Positions 24,895 through 35,139 of a stretch of 64,000 nt of DNA are shown here, piece after piece (positions within the stretch are counted from its first letter, which is position 1; every line of letters starts with the position of its first letter). Below the pieces are notes generated by a model. The model was not told the DNA's origin. It searched no databases and saw only the letters and a list, made by a program, of their open reading frames with translations. The DNA comes from Larix kaempferi (taxonomy: Eukaryota; Streptophyta; Pinopsida; Pinales; Pinaceae), in contig BSBM01000370.1 of NCBI GenBank assembly GCA_027924585.1, forward strand, positions 29,409,501-29,473,500. Direction: 5' to 3'. A program made the position numbers and the translations under genes.

Positions 24895-25015
24895 ACTGGG
24901 TTTTGGGTGTCACCTCCCAACTAAGTAACCCCTAAGGGGAATTGAACTTGGGTCGCCTTGCTGACGAGACCCACACCTTAATCGAGTGAGCTAGCGGGAT
25001 TTGACTTCTTATAGG
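24895..25015 (-). other. tRNA-like / SINE-like segment
   Basis: On the minus strand TAGCTCACTCGATTAAGG resembles a pol III A box and AGTTCAATTCCCC, about 40 bp on, resembles a B box. The arms do not fold into a proper tRNA, so this is at best a tRNA-derived SINE remnant. A second GGGTTCAATTCC box occurs at about 25155. Confidence 0.25.
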
Positions 25016-25327
25016 AGGACATGGGGGTGGGATTTGATCCACTTATGTGTCCACGAGTCACAAGATCATTTAATATAATCTCTTTGGGTGGCACCACACG
25101 TTTGACCACTACCTCAAGGTGCCCCCATGGCTCCAGGCTCGACCCTCATTGGAATTGAACCCTACCCACTAGTGAAAAACTCCTCGCTCTTCACCAATGG
25201 ATCCAACCCCTTTGGGCAAACATTTTAATTTATTTAAATGCATTTTCTGTTTTTTTTTTCAAATTCATCTATTTAAAAAAAAAATTAGAAAAAAATATTT
25301 TTAAACTAAAATTGGACAATTGCAACC

Positions 25328-25612
25328 CGATGGAAGAAAGAGGTGCCACCAATTTTTGATTTAGGGTTTTCATTGCACTGACACCAATTAGGGTTTCTAA
25401 AAAGTTGCAATTTTAGCCCCCAAAAAGGGTGCTAAAATTGCACTGACACCAATCAGGGTTTCTAAAAAGTTGCAATTTTAGCACCACTTTTCAATTTGGG
25501 GGTAGATTTAGAGTTTTGACTACATTGACATCAGTCGAGGTTTACAAAATGTCATAATTTTAACCAAAAAAAAGGGTGCTACTAGTAGCACCACTTTTTG
25601 ATTCAGAGTAAA
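25328..25612 (-). repeat. Right subterminal repeat array of the small TIR element
   Basis: Three units in inverted orientation relative to 23205-23470. A 60-bp core (GCACTGACACCAAT[TC]AGGG, then TTTCTAAAAAGTTGCAATTT) is repeated nearly exactly at 25376 and 25438. The outermost unit holds the palindrome GGTGCTACTAGTAGCACC (25583-25600). Confidence 0.8.
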
Positions 25613-25687
25613 AATAACCACTAAATAAAACCTATAAAAAAACGAAAACTCTCAAGAATTTTCATCAAGTTGTATAATATGTTTTCT

Positions 25688-26475
25688 AAGAAACATAATG
25701 AAAACTCAAGCCATCCCACACTATTCCCAAGTTGTTTCACACCCACTATCTATCGAATGACATGCTAGATTGGAAATTATTTTTCTATAGAGATTCACTG
25801 ACCACGAGGAAGGAGGAGATCTACTACAATTGTTTTATTCACTTGTAAGTAGCCAAAACATAATGTAGACAATATGAAAACCCCATGATGAATGCGTTCG
25901 ACCCAATTATTTGCCCAACGATCTTAGAAGGAAAAGAAATTGCTCATTACAAAGAGTTGGGATTGGAAATTTAGTTGAATATGTGCAACTGTTCTATTAC
26001 TACAACCACATATCTCATTACACATAATGAAATGGACAATATCCAATTAATCAATCAATCCATGCACTGTTGTTGTGTACCACCCAGGCTACCCCAATCA
26101 GGCATTGTTGTTGCATACCACCCATGCTACCTAGGATACCCCAACCACTTGAAAAAAATAAGAAAAAAGAGACACTTTAGAAAGAATTTAGAGAGTAAGA
26201 TTTCATATAAAAGAAATAATTTAGAAAGTAAGATTTCATATGATGTTAATTTTTGTCTACATGCTATTTGAACATCATCTATATTATGATGTTAATTTTT
26301 GTTTAGATGCTATTTGAACACCATCTATATTATTGTTAATTATACTTCTCATGTCTCTATGTTTATATATTGATGCAAATTTATTTTATGTTTTTTTTAA
26401 TGCATAGGTTACATTATATACTTGGTAGTTGAATTATGTTATGTGATATGTCAATATCTTTTCATAAGATGGTAT
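25688..26475. other. Non-coding with two short tandem duplications
   Basis: TTGTTG[TC][GA]TACCACCCA is repeated at about 26070 and 26107, and GATGTTAATTTTTGT with its downstream ~50 bp is repeated at 26242 and 26289. No coding signal. The last five bases (GGTAT) are the left target duplication of the copia element. Confidence 0.6.
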
Positions 26476-27250
26476 TGTGAAATTTTGGAGCAATCAATCT
26501 AGAAAGCTAAAACAAGTTGCAATATAGTTAGCAATAAATTGAATAAAAGATAAAGTGAATTATATGAATATAAACTTTGTTAACTATTAAGAAGGGTTAC
26601 AAAAGTTTTTTCAATAATCCGTTATTCAATTATTGCATCAAGTTACAAAGAATGAACAATGTTATACATATAGGCAATTATAATTCCCAAAGAAAGCAAT
26701 TCAAATTGTTCACTAATGCATGAAAACCTAGTTGGTCTTAATTTAGTGACCAAATGCCCTTAGTTAGCCACACATTTTGTCAAACATGAGTTAACTAGCT
26801 CATAACTAACCTAGGTGACATTGAGTGGATGCTTCCTTTCCTAGAATCAAGGATCTAATCCATGCATAACTCTTGCATGAGAGGAATTTGCCTAGAAAAA
26901 CAAAGGCGGGTGCTATTTGCTCAAAATAGTAAAGGAGGGTGCTTTATGTCCTTGATTAGTGGAGTCAACTTCCTATAATTACTCCAAAAAGTCAAACATG
27001 CAATTTAGGACCCTAAAATTAGGGGAAAAATCCCTAATTCAAGGAAGGCACCCTCACATGCCAGAAATATCTCTAAAATCACTCTACCATGCTAAAAATA
27101 GTAGATTACTCCCTTTAATCTTGGGATGAAGTGCTCCAATGGCTCAGATCGTCAATTTGAGTCAAAATTGGACCATTACAATCATGCAACCAAGATCTAA
27201 GTCCCTAGGTGAGAGATTAATGCTAAGGAGAGGGAAAATATTCTCTAACA
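26476..27250 (-). repeat. 3' LTR of the copia element (775 bp)
   Basis: Starts TGTGAAATTTTGG in plus coordinates and ends TTCTCTAACA at 27250. It aligns along its length with 55393-56158. The next bases inward are the PPT. Confidence 0.85.
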
Positions 27251-27262
27251 CCCCCCCATAAG
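27251..27262 (-). other. Polypurine tract of the copia element
   Basis: Minus-strand CTTATGGGGGGG immediately precedes the TGTTAG start of the 3' LTR. This is the second-strand primer site. Confidence 0.8.
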
Positions 27263-27374
27263 TCTCACTTGGTGAAATCTAGTGCATAAAAAAGGTTCCT
27301 GACAATTTTCAACCACGTTAGGTACTCGAGTACAAAATCTAACAAATGAGGAAAGAGGGAAAGCCTCGTGGGAA

Positions 27375-27394
27375 CCCCCCCCCCCCCCCCCCCC
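27375..27394. repeat. Poly-C run of 20
   Basis: Twenty uninterrupted C residues just inside the copia 3' end. Such a run is prone to length error in sequencing and assembly. Confidence 0.95.
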
Positions 27395-27465
27395 AAAATG
27401 AAAGAGAATGTTGAGTGAGCACGCTTGGTAGCCTTCTTTGAAGATTCCTTTTCTCCCAAGTAAGC

Positions 27466-27996
27466 TCACAACTTTGTGAACTTCTTCTCTATGAAGGACT
27501 TAGTGAACATGTATGCAATCTGTTCCGTGGAAGGACAATATTGTAGATTAGTGACCTGATCATGAATCAACCCTTCAATATAGTGCATATGGATCTCAAT
27601 ATGTTTGGTCCTTTGGCACTGAACAAGCTCCTTGGAGATCTGAATGGTACTCCGACTGTCACAAAAGATGATAGTAGGCCTATGAATTTGAAATTGAAAC
27701 TCAGTGAGAATTTGCAGTAACCAAATGGCTTGTGTTGTTGAAGTCATCGTGCCTCTATACTTTGGTTCTGTTGTTGATAAAGCAATGGCTTCTTGATATT
27801 TCCTTGACCAACAAATAGGCCCCGAGCCTAAACTAAAAAGATACTCAGAGGTGGACTTGCGATCTGTGCCATTGCCAGCCCAATCATAATCTATGTACCC
27901 AACTAGATCCAGAGAACAACTTGCTACATAATGAATCCCAAAATTATGAATTCCCTTCACATTGTGGATAATCCTCTTTATAGATTTCCAAAGCAA
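27466..27996 (-). pseudogene. Copia RNase H
   Basis: A 176-residue open frame ending the pol gene. It shows the Ty1/copia RNase H set: GYIDYDWAGN with DRKSTS, a Trp-Ser-Arg-Lys segment, ALSTTEPKY in place of the usual STTEAEY, and IFCDSRSTIQI, followed by KHIEIHMHYI and the VADIFTK-like end (IAYMFTKSF). The two Asp and the Glu positions can be recognised. It would degrade RNA in the RNA:DNA hybrid during reverse transcription. It is one of the better preserved parts of the element, but the RT frame upstream is broken. Confidence 0.9.
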
Positions 27997-28800
27997 CTCA
28001 TGTGGTTCCTACATGTATATGGAAACTAATCCAAAATAAAATGAGATGTCCAATCTATTGTGGGTGAGATAAAGGAGATTCCCAACCAACTGTTGATATC
28101 GTGTACTGTCCACCAAAGGTGTAGTACTTCCATCCTCAATATTTACTCCTAAAAGGAAGGGTGACAGGGCTCAGTCATTTGAAATTTGTTAAGAAGACCT
28201 TGGGCATACTTAGACTATGCTACTGTGATGCCTAAATAAGACTTGAGTGATTTTCAAGGCCAAGAAAGTATTGTAACAATCATAAATTGGTCATGGAAAA
28301 GCTGTCATGCAAAGTAGATTTAAACCAAGAAATCAATGGATCATCCACATAGAGTACAATCAATAAAAGAGATTCACCTTGTTGAAGCACGCAAACATTT
28401 AGATATGAATTGCATCAAGAGAATCCTTGGGACAACAAAAAAGAATCCATATTTGTATACCAAGCTCGAGGTGCTTGTTTTAGGCCATATAAATATTTCT
28501 GCAATTTGTAAACAAGAGATTAGTCTAGGATGTACCCCTGTGGCTACTCCATGTATAACTCTTCTATAGGATCCCTGTGAAGGAATGCATTTTTCACTTC
28601 CATATCATGAGTCTCCCACCGTTGAGCTGCTGCAATGGTGAGCACAAGTCGAATGTAATCCATCTTGGAAACCAGTGCAAAAGTTTCATTGTAATCTATG
28701 CCATGTACCCGCGAGAAACCTTTTGCTACTAATATTTCCTTGTACTTACTAACGAGTCCATCTGCTCCCATCTTAGTTCTGTTGACCCACTTACATCGAA
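27997..28800 (-). pseudogene. Copia reverse transcriptase, frame-broken
   Basis: The RT N-terminus is clear at 28544-28771 (KEILVAKGFSRVHGIDYNET, then a LVLTIAAA helix and the MEVKNAFLHRD block, normally DVKNAFLHGDL). The catalytic YVDD box is intact at about 28340-28365 on the minus strand (LIVLYVDDPL). Between and after these the frame is interrupted several times down to the RNase H start. Family membership is secure; the enzyme is dead because of the frame breaks. Confidence 0.85.
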
Positions 28801-28859
28801 CAAGCTTTCTCCTTGGAGGAAGGGGTAACCAACTCCCAAGTGTTGTTTTTCAGGAGGGA

Positions 28860-30310
28860 TTGATACTCCTCATCCATGGCTTCTTCCCAATGTGCTTTTT
28901 GAGAAGCTTCTGCATGTGATTGAGTATATGCATAAAAAAACATGTAGCAATGTGTGGGAAACAACTGTTTTATAGTAGTGAGTGCATGTGGGGCCTCTTG
29001 AAACTGTGAGTGAGTCTTCCTTGGATCTAACAGATCTCCAACTAGTTATCTTGTTGCTTGAACAGTTTGCTTTCCCAATGTGGTCAAACTGTTGGATCTG
29101 CAATCCTATGTTCATTACTATCTTCAACTTCTTCTTCACGTGAATCTGAAATGCCATTTGAATCTGAAATTTAACTTGAGATAGTGGAGGAAACATTAGT
29201 GCGATCAACATTAATAACCAATGGTACATCGGTTGTAGGAGTTTCTGCATGGAAGTTGCCTTCTTCAAACTTGACACTCCTTTCATTGAAAATACTTTTA
29301 GTGACATGAATTAGTAGTTTGTATCCCTTTACCCGTTCAAAATATCCTAGAAAGATGCATTCTTCACTTTTTGGATCCAATGGCCTTCTTCTTTTGGAAT
29401 GAATGCGGGACCATGCATGAGATCCAAACACTTTACAGTGCTTGAATTCTGGGTTTTGACCACTCCAAGCTTCGAATGGAGTAAATCCTTTAAATCCTTG
29501 ACGAGGAACTTAGTTTTGAATGTAGGTCGAACATTTGATGGCTTCAATCGATTTTTTTTGAGCAAGTGACTTGGATTATAGCATGCATGTTGCCATGCCC
29601 TTCAAGGATCCGTTCTTCCTCTCTACAACTCCATTTTGTTGTGGAGTATACAAAAATATATGTTGCAAATCAATGCCTTCTTCTGCACATAGATGTTGGA
29701 CATTTTTGTTGACATACCCCCCATTGTATGTACACAAGATATTGATCCCCTTTCTCGAATGCTTCTTTGCAAGGGATTTGAAATCCTTGAAACATTCGAA
29801 GTATTCAAATTTATGTTTGAGGAAGTAAATCTATGTGTATCTTGGCCAATCGTCGATGAAAGTCAAGACATACTTGGCCTTGCTCATGGACGGGTGTGGG
29901 AATGAGCGTATCATGGACAGGTGTGGGAATGAGCGTATCATGTCACTGTGGAAAAGTTCAAGAATGTAAGAGGCTCGCCATGCTTTTCCTTTCTCAAGTT
30001 TTTCTCCAGGATGCTTTCCAAGAGCACAACCTAAACTTACACCATCAAAATATTTTATATCCTACAAACTTGTTACCATATCTTGCTTTCTTAGCTGATG
30101 CAAGTATCAATAGTTTAGGTGACCAAACCTCTCATGCCATAACTTTCTTACTTCATCATAATGTGTTATAAGTACAGAGGAAGGAGATTTGGGTATAAAG
30201 TTAGAGAAACATACAATTTGACTTGTGGTCAATTTTTCCAACAACTTCCTTTGATCCATTAGTCATATTAGTGATGACTACTGAATCTAGGGTAACTTCC
30301 ACTCGTTTTC
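28860..30310 (-). pseudogene. Copia integrase, catalytic residue lost and internal duplication
   Basis: The minus-strand frames follow copia integrase: FHSDM...FP near 29950 (first catalytic Asp), YVLTFIDDWPRYT at about 29830-29870, a CTYNGGYV segment at about 29720 where the family has TDNGGEF/Y (the second catalytic Asp is Tyr here), and PQQNGVVERKN at about 29630 (third catalytic residue, Glu). The GKNPEFKHCKVFGSHAW-like core-end block lies at 29400-29470. A 30-bp tandem duplication at about 29884-29943 repeats MIRSFPH next to the first catalytic Asp. The element could not integrate itself. Confidence 0.85.
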
Positions 30311-30419
30311 CTGATCTCGAGTGAGTGATTTGATATATAGAAATGAGATTTTTTTACAAGGCATACAAAGTACATCCTCACATTGTCCACGCTCTTGATT
30401 AATAACTCCTTTTCTAGAT

Positions 30420-30720
30420 ACCTATATTAGCGTGTCATCTCCCATAAAGCCTGTATGACTGGTTGATGGATCTATGGAAGAAAATATGTCCTCTAATGAG
30501 GCCATGTGATTTGAGGCTCTTGATTTTAGGATCCATGAGGATGAAGATGGAGAAGAAATGGCTAGAAGCACATGGCCTCTATCATTTTGTGGTATTTCAA
30601 CTACCTTGTTCATTTGCTCAACTTGATAGGTGAGTTGATCGATCTTTTTCTTCATGTAATCTTGTTCCCTATGTTTTCCCTTTTTGCAGTATGCACATGT
30701 TTTTTCCTCCTGCTTGGTCT
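30420..30720 (-). pseudogene. Copia protease and gag zinc knuckle, degenerate
   Basis: At about 30500-30535 the minus strand reads SWILKSRASNHM where active copia proteases have WILDSGASDHM, so the catalytic Asp-Ser-Gly triad is gone. About 150 bp upstream (30655-30700) CAYCKKGKHREQDY is a zinc knuckle (C-x2-C-x4-H-x4-C) with the last Cys replaced by Tyr. Both sit in the right order between gag and integrase. Confidence 0.8.
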
Positions 30721-30729
30721 TGCCATCTT

Positions 30730-31082
30730 TAGAGGAGGAAATTTCCTATGCAACTCTCGGATTTTGCTCCTTCTTTCCTAATTTGGATTGTGTCTTTTTC
30801 TTGCTCATGTTCTTGTTTCCCTAATTGGCAGAAAGAGCATGTGCCTTTGTTGTCTTTAAGGATCCCATTAGAGTGAGCTTATCTTGGTTTTGGAGAAGTG
30901 AGGATGCAAAACTACCAATGTCGGCATTTTCCATGTAGCACCAATTGCCAATCTTTTTGCATGGAATGTGGAGACAAAAACATAATACTTTGGACCCAAT
31001 TCTGACAGTGTTGATAATACAATATGTTCATCCTTTTTGTCTACTTTGCACATTTTGAGCTGCAATATACTATTGACCTAAA
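30730..31082 (-). pseudogene. Copia gag, C-terminal half
   Basis: The frame at 30868-31065 contains QLKMCKVDKKDEHIVLSTL and LGPKYYVFVSTF, standard for the UBN2-type copia gag. It is cut off at 31082-31086 by the left end of the giant TIR element. The missing N-terminal half is at 54940-55298. Removing the insertion and one TTTA copy puts the two halves next to each other at matching family positions, with one further 2-bp frameshift. Confidence 0.85.
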
Positions 31083-31144
31083 TTTAAACACATTATACAA
31101 CTTGACGAGAACCCTCCAGAGTTTTTATTTTCTTATAGGCTGCA

Positions 31145-31610
31145 TTTAGTGGCTATTTTTACCCCAAATTGAAAATTGTTGCTATCGGTAGAGACCTTTT
31201 TTTCGAGGTTAAAATTACAATTTTTTTGAAATCCCTGCCAGTGGCCAATCAGTGCCATTGCAATAAAAACCATAAATCGACTCCTGAAGTGAAAACAGGT
31301 GCTACCAATAGCACCCCTTTTTTTGGGCCTAAAATTACATATTGTTTGAAACCATAACCTTAACAATTGGCATCGTTACAATCAAAACCTTGAATCAACC
31401 CCCAAATCGAAAAGTGGTGCTACCCTTTTTTTATTTTATTTATCTGACGATGAAATTACAATTATTTTGAAATCGTAGACTTAACAACTAGCGTCGTTGC
31501 AACAAAAATGCCAAAATCGATCCCTGAATGAAAAAAGATTGCTACCAGTAGCAACCCTTTCTTCTCTGGAGTTAAAATTGCAAGCATTTCGAAGCCATGG
31601 CCTAAAAAAT
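31145..31610 (+). repeat. Left subterminal array of the giant element, four ~120-bp units
   Basis: Units start at about 31151, 31283, 31402 and 31525. Each has a (G)AAAA..GGTGCTACCxxTAGCACC-like palindrome, a T run, a TAAAATTACA segment, TTTGAAA, and a cgttGCAAxxAAAACC-like end. The same unit occurs in both arrays of the small TIR element. Confidence 0.8.
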
Positions 31611-34252
31611 ATATTGATTTAAAAAAATCACTTTAAAATTAATAAAAAAGACAAATTAGACTTAATTTTTTTTGAAAAAACAACTAAAAATTCTAAAACT
31701 AAAACATATTAAAGAGACATGAAAAACAAATTCTACGAATTTAACCAATATTGAAATCTAGAAGGCATACCTTCAACACAACTCATTTAATCATAAGTGT
31801 TTTACATAATTTTTTTGTGTTATTCTAAGTAGCTCTTGTCTTTTAATCAACTTTATAACTCGGTATTTCATGTACTATATATATTCATCTTTGTTGCTAG
31901 AGTCAATCATTAATGGTATCTCATTGTCAACAACTTGGCCTTCAAAATGTCAAGTACTCATTATGAAGATCTTGAAACCATTTTATTATCAATCTCAAGT
32001 CTATCGCTTAAAGTTTAAATGAAACTAAATTCTATCTCATAAGATATTTTATCCCAAAAAATACTATTCGTTTAGGGCAATTGTTCATAAAGTGGTCTTC
32101 CACAACACCAACATCCTTAGATATTAGCAATTCCTATCACTTGGACTTATTAGGTGACTGTGTTGAACCCAAAACAAACTCATGGTTATGGCACCACCTT
32201 GTTGCTTAAGCGAATTTGTATGGTTCATAGAAGTATGACATTTATTTAACTCATACAAAAACATGTTTATCATTAGGACTTCAATATTCAAATACGTAGC
32301 ATATCTTAGTGATTCCTTGAATCAATCCTCATTCCATTTTAGTCATTGTTCCTTGTTCAAAATCATGGAACTCATTCCATTTTTGTTCCATGCATTCTGC
32401 AAGAGGCATTTTATGTTGAAATCCAGCTTCAAGAGGAATTTTATGGTGAAATTCAGCTTCAATTGTTCCATGGTTAAGGTAGAGATAGAATATCCCAATT
32501 GGGATTACACATGTCTCCACCATAGTAATGCACTATCCTTAAGCTAGTATGAATCCATCTTGACCTTAAAGTTACTAGAATGGCTATGCAACTCAAAACA
32601 ACGAGGCAAGTTTTCCATCCAAGTTGCTGCCACCTCTCTTGAGGTAGCTCTATTAGGGATAGTTGACTTATCTTTTCCCTATTTCTCTATGCACATATTC
32701 ATGAAATTGCACTTCTTGCAATTTTTCTTGTGATGAAGAGCTAGGCATTAAGGGATTCTCTTATGCTTTAAAAACTTCCGACATCCCTCAGAAGGACATC
32801 ATTATATCCATTACTTCATTGATGATTTGTAATGTTAAATGACTAAGGAATAATTTTCTAAATATTTTGTAAACATAAAAACATGGACATAACTATCTTT
32901 ATTTTTCTTTATATAAAAGAAAAATGTTTTATTATTATCCAAAGAGATTCATTAATACTGATAATATCTTAAAATATTAATATTATCAAGCATCATTTTT
33001 ATTTATTTATCTTTCTTGATATTATTAAATAACTCTCTCGGTGATTTCTATATAATATTTCAATTATACAATATTTCAATTAAGATTTACATAATTTTAC
33101 TAGCCATGATATTATTATTATACAAAAAAATTGGTAAAAACTAATCTAACTTATTAAATCTAAAATCACATATTTTTTTAATGCCACTTTATATATACTT
33201 TTAAATAATATTATAATATAATTTTAATTAAAATCTAACTTATAAATAATATTATGATATAATTTTAATGTTTGGTAGGGATAATACTTTTCGTTGTAAT
33301 AGTAAATATGGTCTGACTTTGTATTAGTTGAGAAGCATATTCAAATTTACATAAATATTTTTTAAAATGTTTCAAAAATAAATTATTAAATTAAATATTT
33401 GAAAAACATTTTTTTTATATAATTTTAAAATTGTTAATTTTTTAATTTTATTTTAATTTTTGGAGAGGGTTTTTAGATTTGACATAAATTTATAAGATTT
33501 TATTAGATTTTGAACGATTTGATTATCCTATATGATTTGATTTTTTTTTTATCCATTTCGATTTTATGATAGTAGTTCTATTACTTTATGGTAATTTTTT
33601 TCCATTGTTTTAATAATTTGTTGATTAAGCTATCTATGATTGTGCATTCAAATTTGGTATTATATCTAAGATTTTAAAAATCTTGCATATCAAGCATATT
33701 GAATTCTCTACCTTTTTTAATATGTTTTTAAAAAAAATTCAAACCATAAATAAAATTAAAAAACAAAAAAAAATATTGCTCAATTTTTTTTATCATTCAG
33801 TTGTGTTTCTTAAAAGTGTTAAAATACTCAATAATCCAAAATGTATAGACTTTTCTTAAAAGTATTAAAACACTAAAAATAAAAATGTTTAGACGTAAAT
33901 AAAAATGTTTAAACGCAATCCTCATGTTAGACTTATTGTTACGCAAGCTAGGTGATTTGATGCATGCTCATGAATATGCTGAAAAAAAGTTTCTTTTGAA
34001 TATGTTAGCCAACAAAATCAAGGATGGAAGAAACACTCAAGATCCAATGGCCCACCACTACCTTGCTAGATATATATCATGCTCATCTGTGTCAAGAATT
34101 TGGGATTGGTCTATTGTGCACTAACTTTTTCTCAATGTAATATGTGCTTAAATTAAATGATTTTGGAAAATTGAAATTTTGTTAATAATTTCAAATTTTG
34201 ATAATTTAATTTAATTTAAAATTTAATTTCATAAATATTTTTAACCATGTTG
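31611..34252. other. AT-rich non-coding interior of the giant element
   Basis: Very AT-rich sequence, particularly 32860-33900. A ~37-bp tandem pair lies at about 32400-32460. The open frame 33924-34124 has no recognisable domain and is not called. Confidence 0.5.
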
Positions 34253-34778
34253 ATAAATTATTATTATTTATATAAATATAAATTAATGTTATTTTAAAAT
34301 TATTGTTATCTATATAAAGATAAATTAATGTTATCTATCTAAAGATATATTATATATTTTAGATTCCACATTAACTATAGTATATTAATTGTTTTGTTGC
34401 AAATTACATAATATTGTGTTAGATATAAATTTATTGAACATTAAAGATGTTTAACGTCCCTTTCTTTTTATCTCCGTCCCAAGCATATTGCTACAAGTGT
34501 CCATGTGTAAACTAAATCTCTAAAACTGAAAGAAGCTAACAAGAAGATGAATGTTTTGGTTAAGATATATAGAACATGTTGACTATTGTTTTGATGCCGA
34601 TGGGATAGTGAACCTTAATGGTATGGAAAAAAGATGTACGTTATTTTGAATGATTGGTGGAATGGACTTTCTGATATGTATGCTTCCATAGTATATGGGA
34701 TAACTGCAGGTAAAACTCACATCTTACCATAGTATCACATCTCACCATAGTAACAAGAGTTGTGACATATTACCCCGG
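34253..34778. repeat. 526-bp direct repeat, copy 1 (5' side of LINE fragment)
   Basis: Practically identical to 36068-36594; I found a single one-base length difference in a T run near the start. It ends ...TACCCCGG at 34778, where LINE sequence begins. Confidence 0.95.
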
Positions 34779-35139
34779 AGGAAATAAATTAGTAGATTTC
34801 TCTTGGGGACTTGGAATTAGCACCAATAATCAAGCAGAGTGGCTAGCCTTGTTCTATTCTCTAGAATTAGCAGTCGCCTTCAACATGAATCGCCTTCAAG
34901 TTTTTGGGGACTCCAGGCATGTTATACAAGCAATGAACAATGGCAATCCCTTAAAGACTAACAAAAACCGGAGAATACAAAAAAGAATAAAATGCCTCAC
35001 CCTCCCAAAGGACATACTCTACTATCATGTGCTAAGGGATCTCAATGGTGATGCCGACACTCTGGCCAACAATGGATTCAAGTTAGAATTGGGGCATGCA
35101 ATCCTAAACAATGTTTCATCATACCACTTCATCCACTAA
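34762..35139 (+). pseudogene. LINE RNase H domain (acquired type), N-terminally truncated
   Basis: From about 34776 the frame encodes GGNKLVDFSWGLGISTNNQAEW, then LALFYSLELA, LQVFGDSRHVIQAM and a final DLNGDADTLANNG. Visible are the catalytic Glu of the NNQAEW helix, Asp of FGDS and Asp of NGDAD. The first catalytic Asp is lost with the truncated start. The pattern is that of the archaeal-type RNase H attached to plant L1 ORF2. The first residues of the open frame come from the duplicated target sequence. It ends TAA at 35137-35139, overlapping an ATG. Confidence 0.75.

Larger units (their letters stand above)
23119..25683. mobile_element. 2.57-kb TIR element of an unassigned family (small copy)
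   Basis: The ends are inverted: AACACATTATACAACTCGA at 23119 and the reverse complement of AACATATTATACAACTTGA ending at 25683; about 25 bp pair. Both sides are flanked by TTCT (23115-23118 and 25684-25687), a 4-bp target duplication. Inside each end are about three copies of a ~105-bp subterminal repeat containing a GGTGCTAC..GTAGCACC palindrome. The interior is non-coding: A-rich, then C/T-rich, then G/A-rich, then T-rich, so it could fold on itself. The giant element at 31087-54935 has the same two distinct ends in the opposite orientation. Confidence 0.8.

Noticed and set aside
24895-25015. A functional tRNA gene
   Set aside because: A- and B-box-like words are present, but the acceptor and anticodon arms do not pair, so it is at most a SINE remnant.
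33924-34124. 66-codon open frame as part of the GRAS gene
   Set aside because: The peptide shows no GRAS motif and lies upstream in AT-rich DNA with no splice signals.
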